A stretch of DNA of 13,392 nt from Leucocoprinus leucothites. Taxonomy: Eukaryota; Basidiomycota; Agaricomycetes; Agaricales; Agaricaceae. Position 1 is the stretch's first letter; each line of letters starts with the position of its first letter. Shown piece after piece: positions 1-7,519 of this stretch. The notes under the pieces were generated by a model that was not told the origin of the DNA, ran no database searches, and was given only the letters and a program-made list of their open reading frames with translations. The stretch is taken from contig JAACJO010000105.1 of NCBI GenBank assembly GCA_013368445.1, positions 1-13,392 of the forward strand, read 5' to 3'. Made by a program: the position numbers and the translations under genes.

Positions 1-1213
1 AATGCTATTATCACCCCTGCAGTATGTAACCATCCATCTCTAAGTGTAACATCAAAGACTGAGCTCTTGATACCTGTGTTCAGGAGGCCTTGGTTCACTT
101 GTTCTCTACCAATCCTTCTGCTGCTAGCAAGCCTGAACATTTCAGGCTAATTTCTCAAGCTTGTTGCATATTCAAGACTTGGGAAAAGGACCATGATACT
201 ACTTATGTCTTTCCCCCCATCACTAATCAGCTCCAGTCTATTAACAAACAGTATAACCATACCAAGGCCAATTCTGGAGAGAGAGGAGCTTCTGCTACAG
301 CTGCAACTTCTCCTGTCGAGAGCTCTGCTGCAAACATCATGAGTGCTATCACCACTGCTGTCAATAGTAATACTAGCAAGTCTTCAGCTCCCCCTAAAAA
401 GGCAAGTTTCTCTTGCTTGTGATTGCTATCCTGATAATAGTGACTGTCTATAACAATGTTGTGGCAAGACTGTTGTCTCCCCTGACATGGTCCCATCTTC
501 TGATTCTGAAAATGACAAAGTCCAGATTATCAACCACACTACTGAGAACACTGTTCCTCGTGCTGTATCCCCTGGGCCAGTTTGTCATGATCACCCAGCT
601 CTTGTTCTATAGAGCTAATGCTTTCTTTCTTCCAGACTCAAATAGTAGTCAACAATGAAGGCTCTACCAGCACTACTCCTAGTGCTACCCTGTCTGGCTT
701 CATTGATAATGCTAATATTGGGGTATCAAATTTTCTCTGCTGACTTTCTGCTCTTGAGACTCAACCCTCTTTGCTACAGGACTTCAAGAAGCATTTCTCT
801 ACTATGTGTATCCCTTACTGTATGGCTTTATACCAGGTATGGATATTCACAGCAAGGCTTATAAATGTGCCATCCAGCTCACTACCAAGACTGTGCACTT
901 CTCCTCCAGTCATGCCCAAGATGGTAAGCATGCCACGTTACTGGTAGCTATATACTGTACTGATTAAAGCCCATCAATGGCAACCTCTAGGGTCAAGGCT
1001 ACATCTGGCTTCATAACTCTAACAGAAAGGCTTTATGACTCTATGCTTCAATCGTGTACTAGTGATGTTGGTCAATTCAGTCTTGTAGTAGCCTCTGAAT
1101 GCATTCTGAACAGTATCCACCATGTAGAGGCTTCTGTTCAATGCTATCAGGCCTCTGTTGTTGACCACAACCACATTACTGCTGTTTACAACTCAAAGTC
1201 CAAGTCTGCCTAG
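1..1213 (+). pseudogene. Broken unrecognised coding region
   Basis: I do not recognise this protein. Coding character moves between frames. One frame (about 64-421) reads a soluble, Ser/Thr/Ala-rich segment containing SKPEHFRLISQACCIFKTWE and ending in a short Lys/Pro stretch. A shifted frame (from about 415) gives a Cys-rich patch (CDCYPDNSDC) and then an acidic Ser/Asp segment. Another (about 633-830) includes TLSGFIDNANIGVSNF and is broken by TGA, and a last frame (about 842-1213) ends in TAG. At least four frame changes or stops separate the blocks, so it cannot be translated as it stands. An intron-like stretch at 924-990 may explain one break. It could be the N-terminal part of a retroelement ORF1 or gag-like protein, or a decayed host gene; I see no catalytic motif. 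It reads off the left edge, so the 5' end is missing. That it was once coding is moderately supported; its identity is unknown. Confidence 0.45.
924..990 (+). other. Possible short spliceosomal intron
   Basis: A 67-nt stretch begins GTAAGC, has a branch-like TACTGATTAA near 958-967 and ends CTCTAG. That is a typical intron size in basidiomycetes. It contains the in-frame TAA that interrupts the last coding block of the surrounding pseudogene. However, removing it does not cleanly join the two flanking frames, so it is only a candidate. Confidence 0.25.
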
Positions 1214-1320
1214 TCTTTGAATAGTGATAGCTTTTATCTTGTCAAGCAAAAGTGTAGAATAGTTTTACTCACTACTTTGTTCTGTAGCAAGGTTTTGTAA
1301 TCAATGCTTTTTGATGAAAG

Positions 1321-1746
1321 CTACTCCTTGTCTGACTCATCATGAGTATTATCATCTATACTGTTGATATCCTCAGTCATTGTGTCAAGCAAATTCTTGA
1401 CATGCTTGTTATATTTAATCCTCTGTCTTGTGAGATAAGGAATGACTTGGACTGCCACCACCTTATTCTGCCATACAGATCCATCCATCTCAGCTAGTAT
1501 GAATGCCCCTCCTTTCAGCTTCCTAATGACAATCATAGGTCCTAGATAGCAAGGCTTCATCTTTCTGTCTGCAGACATTGTGATGGCAGAGTTCTTTACT
1601 AATACCAGACTTTCTGGTGCCAGGTTGAACTCTTTAATTTTGTGCTTTAATTCTACTTCTAGTCTTAAAGCTCTCTGCATCTTTTCTTTACTGATTCTAG
1701 CTTGCATGTCTTTGACATGATCCACATGCTTTGTAAGAGGCTGTGC
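1321..1746 (-). pseudogene. pol: Integrase C-terminal domain of element A
   Basis: This is the non-catalytic C-terminal part of integrase, which binds DNA and steers insertion. It is in the same frame as the core, separated only by the TGA at 1747-1749. It has a basic helix (KDMQARISKEKMQRALRLE), then a beta-rich GPY/F-like fold with ESLVLVKNSAI, DRKMKPCYLGPMIVI and GGAFILAEMDGSVW, a VIPY stretch, and an acidic tail (TEDINSIDDNTHDESDKE) ending in a natural-looking stop at 1321. The core fold is uninterrupted over about 134 codons. I see no chromodomain, unlike element B. It is probably the true 3' end of the pol gene. Confidence 0.85.
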
Positions 1747-2321
1747 TCAAAGCCCTATCAACTCTGTTGTTGATATCATCTTCTCTGGGTACTTAACTAG
1801 CCAAATTGCTTCAACTATGTCAAGGGGGATGGTAGGGTGTACTCCTGTTACCATAAAATATGGTGAGCAACCAGTCCCCTTCCTGATAGTGATCCTGTCT
1901 GCCCACATCACATGATGCAGCGACCAGTACCACTGCTTGATATCTCCACCTGTAGCTTTGAATAGCATCTGCCTATGGTCCCAATATGGTCTCTTGACTG
2001 CACTGTTCACTTGAGAATTATAGGGAGAAATAGTAACACCTTTAATGCCATACTTTTCTTCTAGCCAAGCTACAGCTTTCTTAAAAGGGGCACCATTGTC
2101 TGTTACAATGTTGACCAAACTTCCCCATCTACAAATGACATCCTTGAACAGCCACTGACCAATAGTTCTGGCTGTCTCTTGTCTCAGAGCTCTCACTTCC
2201 ATCCAGGTTGAGAGCCCACATCATCTATGAACAATGTAGCTACACCTATTAGACAGGGGAGAGATATGTGCTGTGTCTGCATGTAGGATTTGGAATATCA
2301 AAGGTGTATGTGTCACTACTG
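1747..2321 (-). pseudogene. pol: Integrase catalytic core of element A
   Basis: The core carries out strand transfer of cDNA into the genome with a D,D-35-E triad. The first Asp is in HADTAH (2275-2277) and the second in VTDNG (2098-2100). The Glu, expected in a motif of type NG-x-VER, is replaced by Lys in NSAVKR (1993-1995), which would abolish catalysis. The frame reads SYIVHR, TGA (2221-2223), CGLSTWMEVRALRQETART, then WLEEKYGIKGVTISPYNSQ and WADRITIRKGTGCSPYFMV, ending at a TGA (1747-1749). Both TGAs sit where Arg is usual in relatives as I remember them, so CGA to TGA changes are likely. The same frame continues into the C-terminal domain. Confidence 0.9.
2313..2321 (+). repeat. Target-site duplication, left copy
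   Basis: TCACTACTG immediately left of the insertion. Read on the minus strand it covers the codons joining PPVV to THTP of the element A integrase. Confidence 0.75.
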
Positions 2322-3284
2322 TAGAGATTGGATATCACATGATGTCATATCACCACCATCACATGTCCTCTCTCTACTACTGATTAAGTCCCCTCCCTCT
2401 TCAACAACTCCTCATCTACTAACCAATATCCCACTACTCTGGCAACAAACCAATTGTCAAACATAGCTGGCAACTATATCAAGACAACCCTGCAGATTCA
2501 ACACTCAGTAGCTGCCGATTACAGCCACTATCTCCTGCAACCTTCCCCTTTCCTCTTTCAATCCACATGCCCCTTTCCTCTCTCCATTCTACACTTTCCT
2601 TTTATTACTTGCTATGCATATTTTGCATTCGGCATCTCCACTTCAATGCAACTGAGTTAGGATCTGTCATCCAACTGACAGAAGTCTGAATATTTAATGT
2701 TTGCTTTATATTCCCTTTTCCATTCCTCCTCTCTTTCTCCTTCTAAAAATCTAATAAAATTGTCATTTGTGCTCCGGCTCAACCGCTATCGTTTCGTCTC
2801 ATTGCCTAATGTAATAGTGTAGGTCTAAATGGCCACATGGACCTCTCTCTCCACCTACTTTTCCACCACTAATATTTCTTAGAATTCCCTTTCCCTTACA
2901 AAATCTCGACAAATTGTCTCATAAACTGCTCCTTCCTGCTCTCTATAGTCACCTGCAGCATTCTAGATAGTCATAGAACAGTAACTTTAAATACTGCGAT
3001 GTATCTCCCTTTTCTTTAGTGAAATTGACCCCCATCTTTCTGACTCAGTTTAGCTCTAAAGTTTGAGCTTCTTAAATATTGTTCTCACTCAAACCGGCCG
3101 CCCTTATCATTGTTTCACTCCTCAGCAACGTCTCACATTGTCGCACAAGCGCTGAGTTATCATTTCGATTAAAATCTCATTAAAAACAATTATTAATCAA
3201 TCTATCTACTTGGGTCAGAACCAATGACAGACGGATGCTGTTGTGCTTGCAACCACATCTGCACTCACCTAGTCCACCTTCCCT
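2322..3284. mobile_element. Non-autonomous hAT-like insertion in the integrase of element A
   Basis: A 963-bp block interrupts the integrase between PPVV and THTPL. It is flanked by identical TCACTACTG copies at 2313-2321 and 3285-3293, and removing the block with one copy restores the reading frame. The left end is TAGAGATTGGA; the right end, reverse-complemented, is AGGGAAGGTGGA, an imperfect inverted match. An 8-bp duplication with TAGAG-type ends is typical of hAT elements; the direct repeat is 9 bp, so the boundary is uncertain by one base and a Mutator-like origin (9-11 bp) is possible. I see no transposase. It is AT-rich (notably 3160-3210) and has about 15 CpG, against roughly 5 in the 3 kb of element A around it. 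Confidence 0.75.
2331..2351. repeat. Imperfect palindrome near the left end of the insertion
   Basis: GATATCACATGATGTCATATC nearly equals its own reverse complement, with mismatches only at the paired C positions and at the centre. It starts 9 bp inside the left terminus, a place where hAT transposases often have subterminal binding sites. A function is speculative. Confidence 0.4.
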
Positions 3285-3293
3285 TCACTACTG
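3285..3293 (+). repeat. Target-site duplication, right copy
   Basis: An exact second copy of TCACTACTG at the right edge of the insertion, contiguous with the PPVV codons of the integrase zinc-finger segment. Confidence 0.75.
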
Positions 3294-3460
3294 GTGGCAT
3301 CTTGAGAGCCCTCTTTTGCCTTACCTGGCACAGATGGCAGGTCTTGACATACCAGGTGACATCCTCTTCTACTTCTGGCCACCAGAAGTATTGCTGGATG
3401 AGCCTGCTAGTAGCATACACTCCTCTATGTCCATCTCATTGTGGTAGGCTTTCAATATAC
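3285..3460 (-). pseudogene. pol: Integrase HHCC zinc-binding domain of element A
   Basis: The N-terminal zinc finger of retroelement integrase helps multimerise the enzyme on cDNA ends. The minus strand reads GVYATSRLIQQYFWWPEVEE, then DVTWYVKTCHLCQVRQ, giving the C-X2-C pair of the HHCC motif (CHLC), and ends at KMPPVV. His residues lie in AYHNEMD just upstream, in a different frame, so one frameshift separates the His and Cys halves. The domain stops abruptly at PPVV (3286-3297), where the insertion's direct repeat begins. Reading resumes on the far side as THTPLIFQILHADT near 2310, showing the two pieces were one. Confidence 0.8.
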
Positions 3461-4110
3461 TCATTCTTTGATCTTTCTCGATGAAAAGTTGTGGGTAACT
3501 ACCCCATGTATTTTTCCTATATAGATGACCATCTGAATTGTCTAGTCAGAAATGCAATACTGCTCTCAAGACCTTGGCTTGTTCAGGTCTCATTTTCTCT
3601 AAACTAAGCCCTCTTTGCTTGCTTGCTAGGAGCCCCTTGATTTTGTCCATTCTTTCATCCATACAATTAGCTGCTTCAGATTGTCTGCTATCATCATATG
3701 GTACTTCACCATTGATGCCTTCCTTGTCACAATCACTTCCCTTGTGAGCTGAAGCTGCTTCAATAGCTGTAGTTTCTTCTAGAAATACTTGTATAGGTGG
3801 AGGACTGATGGCATTCCTAGCTAAGGTTTGTCTGATTATGAGCTTGCTTCTTGCTATCTCCCTCTTGAGCTCATAACTGGGGTCACTATCAAGTACAAGT
3901 TATACATAGCCACCTCTGCTATCAATAACCTTGACAAAACTTTTGATATCCAATGGATCTTCAGTCTCAGGATCATCTTTGGTCCAATATATTTCTCCAT
4001 AGTCATCTTCAGAATCCTCAGTAGGCTTGGTCTCAACAGGATCTCCTGGATACCATCTTCATTGTAACAGTCCATCCAGACCAAAAGTCTTGCCTCTCTT
4101 GTGCACTATA
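3460..4110 (-). pseudogene. pol: RNase H-integrase linker of element A
   Basis: After RNase H the reading resumes as FFFDIVHKRGKTFGLDG, the conserved stretch that precedes GPDGLSRR in this lineage; here it reads LDGLLQ and then hits a stop. It continues through WYPGDPVE and a long acidic linker (SEDDYGEIYWTKDDPETED), a Lys/Arg segment (SYELKREIARSKLIIR) and a helical stretch ending SLEKMRPEQAKVLRAVLHF. The linker joins RT/RNase H to integrase in the polyprotein. Stops occur at LLQ* and HF*. No enzyme motif is expected here. The assignment rests on position and the two conserved stretches. Confidence 0.6.
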
Positions 4111-4640
4111 TCAAAAAAGAAGCCATTGTGTATATATGTGTATATATTCAACCTAGTGACTGATAGTAGCATTTCGCATATTTTCTGGATTATTGAGCAT
4201 ATCCACTAAGTATTTGGCATCTGTCTTGACTATCATGTTTTGACAGTCCCTCAGTAAGTAAGCCTCTTCTTGTAGAGCTCTCATTAGTCCATACAACTCA
4301 CATCTGGCTGTGAGTAATGTTGCTGTCTAGGATCCATCAATAGTGAGTTGAACTTCACATAGTGAATTTTCTTGGATTCTATCTCATCACATTGATAGAT
4401 ATAGTATCCCACTGCTCACCAGGAGGTATCTACTGCTAAGACAATAGGTTGCTCACTAGGGAACTTAGGATTTCTTGTATGGAAGCACTTCTCAATCAAC
4501 TCCTTGAGTTGTCCTTGTGCTTCTTACTGTTCAGGACCCCACTCAAAGGTAACTCCCTTCTTACAGATGTTATAGAGAGGAGCTGCTATGGATACCAAAG
4601 TTCGGAATATGGTTTCTACAGACTACTGCCATCCCTAGGA
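4110..4640 (-). pseudogene. pol: RNase H domain of element A
   Basis: This domain degrades the RNA strand of the RNA/DNA hybrid during reverse transcription. Downstream of the RT thumb the minus strand reads SPTDVRAFLGMAVVCRN (RT/RNase H connection) and then, after a frameshift, LAVDTSW, whose Asp (4428-4430) is the first catalytic residue. An in-frame TGA (4416-4418) follows. Further on come CELYGLMRAL and KTDAKYLVDML, carrying the later catalytic Glu and Asp, and then NATISH followed by TAG where I would expect Trp (TGG to TAG). A TA/TG-rich stretch at 4127-4149 coincides with loss of frame at the end of the domain. Identity is well supported; the gene is broken by several stops. Confidence 0.8.
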
Positions 4641-5295
4641 AGGCTCTAACATCAGTAGGAGACTCACAGTCCCCCAACATAGTATCTTTCCTATAGTATC
4701 TGGAGTTGGGTGTCTGCCTTGGTAAGAACAGTTAAATCCCACAATAGTGATATGATCAGCACAGATTGTGGTCTTTGGTCCTGGAAATGTCCCTCCTGCA
4801 TATTTCATCCTTTGTAAGATCCTATTGACTGTGTTCAAATGCTCCAAACAAATCTTCTTATCCCTGTATTCTCCTTCAATAATTCTGGAGTGTCATCAGC
4901 CAACTCATAGCAAGTTGCTGGCCCTCTGATTGGTACATCATCAATATAAGGTCTAGTGAATTCAGGAATCTCATCACAAAGGATGTAAGTGATATCATCA
5001 TGAAAGATTGGCACTGAATTGGTCCATCCCATTGGTAAAGTAACCAATCTAAGCACTCCAAAAGGTGTCTGGAATGTTGTCAAGTCTCTAGAAGACTCTG
5101 CTAGTACTCTCTTGTTGTATCCAACATATAGATCGAGAATTCCACTACAGGCCCTTCCTGAAAAATACATCACAAGTTCCTCTGTAGCTGGTAGTAATCC
5201 TGAATGGGCTATAGTGACTCTGTTTAATGGTTTGAGACTATGTACTATAATCAGTGAGATATTTATTACTATGGGAAAATAGGTGGAAACATACT
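4640..5295 (-). pseudogene. pol: Reverse transcriptase domain of element A (5'-truncated)
   Basis: RT copies the element RNA into cDNA in cytoplasmic particles. The readable core begins near IIVHSLKPLNRVTI (about 5240) and continues through GRACSGILDLYVGY (motif A region, with the Asp retained), SSRDLTTFQTPFGVLRL, LPMGWTNSVPIFHDD and the catalytic box YIDD (4937-4948). A second segment in another frame reads NRILQRMKYAGGTFPG and a thumb-like region down to 4640. The main frame ends at 4835 and a frameshift separates the thumb. The N-terminal fingers and all gag and protease sequence are absent. It runs directly into RNase H downstream. The assignment is firm; activity is impossible as it stands. 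Confidence 0.9.
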
Positions 5296-5299
5296 GCAT

Positions 5300-5519
5300 T
5301 GAATTTATTCTTGCAAGACATCCCAGTTTTGGAAGCACCCTTGGTCAGGGGATTGAGTTTCTCAGCAACTTCATTATATGTTGGCATTTTAAAACAAATG
5401 CCATCACCACTCACAGATTTCCTCTCTTGGAGCTCATCTAGGAGCTTTCCTATATCCTCCCATATCCATATAGTATTGGACTTCTTCTCGGAAGTGTCAT
5501 CAGTGCTGTTTTTAGCCAT
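5300..5519 (-). pseudogene. Myb/SANT-like DNA-binding domain protein, truncated
   Basis: Starting from ATG at 5517-5519, the minus strand encodes a Lys/Asp/Ser leader and a compact three-helix domain with the Myb/SANT-like spacing: WIWEDIGKLLDELQERK, GDGICFKMPTYNEVAEKL and TKGASKTGMSCKNKFNAV. Proteins with this domain are numerous in Agaricomycetes, some linked to transposons; they bind DNA in the nucleus. The first 73 or so codons are open and undamaged. After CKNKFNAV (about 5300) the sequence passes within a few codons into RT of element A, so the rest of the gene is missing. A TATA-like CTTATATA lies about 120 bp upstream. The domain call is fairly firm; the cellular role is unknown. Confidence 0.65.
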
Positions 5520-5613
5520 AGAATCATGAAAATAGCTGCATAGGAGGCTCAAAGGCAGGTGGGAAAGAACTGGAAGGTGGTGGTCACACAATGTCACACA
5601 CACAACTCAAGCC

Positions 5614-6108
5614 ATGCATCAGTCATCAAAATCTGTATACTATATAAGGGTTTATGAGCAGCTGGTTTCTTGTTACCAAACAGGGCCTAACTTTGGCCAA
5701 CAAGTCAGCACTATCCATGCCACTAGTATGCACCCTGGTGTGGTGCAATGTAGGAATTGCTGGTGTTGGGGTCACCCCACTCATGTGTGTCATGCCCTTG
5801 GCACTCACTATCAAATTTGTGGTGGCCCTCATCATGTTGAAAACTATTACTCCATGGCCTGGTGTTGCAAGGCCAACCCAAAATCCAACTCCCCTTGTGA
5901 TGCTACTCCTGATGGTGTCCCCTGCCCCCACCTTGAGAACTTCAAGTGTCTCAACTGTAAAGGTGATCATCATGCTAATGACATTAAGTATCCTTTCTGG
6001 AGAAACAGGTTCAATTGCACCTAGCACTCCAACAAAGCCACTGAGTCATGCACTGCATGTGCTGTTTGCACCAATACCAATCGCTCCAGTGGCAGAGTTG
6101 CTGTTTAA
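5614..6108 (+). pseudogene. LINE ORF1, C-terminal zinc-knuckle part
   Basis: ORF1 of a LINE encodes an RNA-binding chaperone that packages the element RNA. The frame contains CRNCWCWGHPTHVC (5749-5790), a complete C-X2-C-X4-H-X4-C knuckle. Two further knuckles, HYQICGGPHHVENY and CLNCKGDHHANDIKYPFW, each have Tyr where I expect one Cys, consistent with TGT to TAT changes. A TAG at 6022-6024 interrupts the frame, which then continues through HSNKATESCTACAVCTNTN to TAA at 6106-6108. The N-terminal part of ORF1 is not present or not recognisable; the segment before about 5700 is unclear. ORF2 starts 2 nt after the TAA. Knuckle spacing and the order relative to the endonuclease make the call secure. 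Confidence 0.8.
5641..5648 (-). promoter_or_regulatory. TATA-like box upstream of the Myb/SANT-like ORF
   Basis: The minus strand reads CTTATATA about 120 bp upstream of the ATG at 5519, with pyrimidine-rich stretches in between (TTCTTTCCCACCTGCC), as in many fungal promoters. It overlaps LINE sequence on the other strand, so it may be fortuitous. Confidence 0.3.
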
Positions 6109-6110
6109 AT

Positions 6111-6900
6111 ATGTCTGGTAAGAACAATGTTATCTCTTCGGTTTGTATCTATTCACAAAATGTGGGACACTCCTATGCCCTTGTTGATACTGTCCTTGAG
6201 TCCAAGAAGCTGGACTTTGACATTATTTTTCTACAGGAACCTCCATGGAATCACATCTGCAAGGCACCCTCTATGACTAACCCTGAAGGGAATGATGTCA
6301 TAGGTGCCCCTATTCATCCTGAGTGGCTATGTATGGTTTGCCCTACCAAGTCCAACAATTCCCAACCCTGCACTTTGACTTATGTTTACAGGCATCTCCT
6401 TTGCATGAGACCTATCCTTCGACAGGATTGGGTTAATCATCACAATATCCAAATACTCGGACTTTTCAATCAGGGTAAACTATATTCACTTCCTCAACAT
6501 ATATTCTGACTTGTTGTCATCAGTGATTACTTTTCTTTCAACAAAACTTTATTGACATCCCAAATGTTGTATATATGGGAGGTGACTTCAATTGTCATTC
6601 TCTAGAATGGGGTCCCTCATTTCCCATCTCCCTCATTCCGCTATAATCTAACAGAGTTAGTGGATAGTTTTCAATCTTACAAGGTCCATGCTGACTGTAG
6701 TTTCTCCCACCCATTTTCCCCCTATTGAGTATCATGACAATTTGGTTATCAATCTCATTTTTTGTGGTAATGATTCCACCCCCCATATTATTGATGTGAG
6801 CTTGAGACTTCCCTCAGATCATGCACCTTTACTCATTGGTGTTAAATGTGCAAACACTATAGGTGGGGAGCCAACATTGGAGACTGGGTAAACAGAGATA
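6111..6900 (+). pseudogene. LINE ORF2, endonuclease domain only
   Basis: The N-terminal domain of ORF2 nicks target DNA to prime reverse transcription (exonuclease-endonuclease-phosphatase fold). ATG at 6111-6113 opens a frame with SQNVGHSYALVDTVLESKK and DFDIIFLQEPPW (catalytic Glu, 6237-6239). A frame change follows before 6509. A second frame gives VYMGGDFNCHSLEWG, with the catalytic Asp (6584-6586) and Asn. A third gives HDNLVINLIFCG and PSDHAPLLIGV, the terminal Ser-Asp-His triad (from 6814). All the main catalytic residues survive although the frame is broken at least twice. The sequence ends at GGEPTLETG plus a stop, and the RT domain is missing because element B begins at 6901. Confidence 0.85.
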
Positions 6901-7397
6901 TGACAGAGGTGAGGTAGGAGCCAGTCATCAGACACAGGAGTGGGTCATGGCCTCAACTTATGTGTTGTGCTGACTACTGACACTTGACCCGGATTTCAGA
7001 CGAGAGAAGAGAGCAGAGGATGAACAGAGAATAGAGGAAAGTAGTGTATTGCTAAATTGATTATCAAACTGAGGACTTCAAGTACAAAGTTGTGCTACTT
7101 ATATATGATGTGGAATATAGGATTTGGATAAGGAAAACAAGCAAAGCAGTAAATGGAGAAATAATCAAAGTGGAGTCTGCAAATTTTACAAGGCTAGAAG
7201 ATATAAATTTACTATTAAACGGTTGTCAGAAAATTTCAACAAGGTGGTATGAATTAATAAAATGGAAGATGTCAGAATAAGTCGAAGGTGAAAGACCGAT
7301 AAAAACTGAAGTAACTGATATGCAAAAACAAATAAGAGTTCATGAAAATAATACCAAGTTCAAACTGTCAGCCATTCTTGAGGATTGGCTCATGACA
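6901..7397 (-). repeat. 3' LTR of element B (497 bp)
   Basis: In element orientation it begins TGTCATGAGCC and ends CCTCTGTCA, so it has the TG...CA ends of an LTR. It directly follows the polypurine tract AAGGGGGGAATAC. Inside, the minus strand has TATATAAG followed by a long pyrimidine-rich run (plus 6990-7050), as in fungal promoters. On the left it abuts LINE endonuclease sequence with no spacer. The second LTR is outside the window, so the length rests on the terminal motifs only. Confidence 0.75.
7099..7106 (-). promoter_or_regulatory. TATA box in the LTR of element B
   Basis: The minus strand reads CATATATAAGTAGC, about 50-110 bp before a CT-rich tract that may hold the transcription start. 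This is the likely U3 promoter. A TATAAAT on the plus strand near 7202 could instead serve opposite-strand transcription. Confidence 0.45.
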
Positions 7398-7410
7398 GTA
7401 TTCCCCCCTT
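7398..7410 (-). other. Polypurine tract (PPT) of element B
   Basis: The minus strand reads AAGGGGGGAATAC immediately before the TGTCA end of the LTR. In LTR retroelements this purine run resists RNase H and primes plus-strand DNA. Its position fixes the element's orientation. Confidence 0.75.
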
Positions 7411-7423
7411 AGGGCTGAGCCCT
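7411..7423. repeat. 13-bp perfect inverted repeat next to the PPT
   Basis: AGGGCTGAGCCCT has two 6-bp arms with one base between. It touches the PPT and lies between it and the opposite-strand gene. It could form a small hairpin in RNA of either strand. Confidence 0.45.
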
Positions 7424-7519
7424 CAAAACCATGTGACTTGATCATGGGAACCAATTCAAACTCCATACAAATTCCACTCTGAGGAAAAAATTAAGCTTTC
7501 TCACAACTTAATCCCTTAA

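Larger units (their letters stand above)
1321..5300 (-). mobile_element. Ty3/gypsy pol remnant (element A), split by an insertion
   Basis: On the minus strand, domains follow in the Ty3/gypsy order RT, RNase H, linker, HHCC zinc finger, integrase core and integrase C-terminal domain. Key signatures are TTFQTPFG, LPMGWTNSVPIFHDD and PYIDDVP in RT, LAVDTSW in RNase H, TCHLCQ in the zinc finger and VTDNG in integrase. These match an Agaricomycete Ty3/gypsy lineage I recognise from memory, distinct from element B. No gag, protease or LTR is visible. The 5' side of RT is cut off at about 5290-5300, where it abuts a Myb/SANT-like domain. A 963-bp insertion (2322-3284) splits the integrase. Stops and frameshifts occur throughout, so it is dead. 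Confidence 0.9.
5614..6900 (+). mobile_element. LINE (non-LTR retrotransposon) fragment, interrupted by element B
   Basis: Two consecutive plus-strand ORFs, a zinc-knuckle ORF1 ending and an apurinic-type endonuclease, have the organisation of fungal Tad/L1-like LINEs. The reverse transcriptase that should follow is absent: LINE coding ends at about 6891 and element B's LTR starts at 6901. The 5' side is not delimited and may begin anywhere between about 5600 and 5700. Both ORFs carry frameshifts or stops. Confidence 0.85.

Noticed and set aside
2322..3284. Mutator-like (MULE) origin for the insertion
   Set aside because: The 9-bp direct repeat would allow it, but the TAGAG-type end and short imperfect inverted ends fit hAT better; long inverted repeats typical of many MULEs are not seen. 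Not fully excluded.
5019..6121. Plus-strand ORF at 5019-5282 and ORF at 5654-6121
   Set aside because: They overlap convincing domains in other frames (RT of element A; LINE ORF1 zinc knuckles) and show no domain of their own.
6901..7397. Reading the LTR as the 5' LTR of a separate plus-strand element whose gag is the coiled-coil gene
   Set aside because: The purine run AAGGGGGGAATAC lies directly at the LTR edge on the minus strand, a matching tract is in the minus-strand pol, and no tRNA-type primer site follows the LTR on the plus strand. It remains a weaker alternative.
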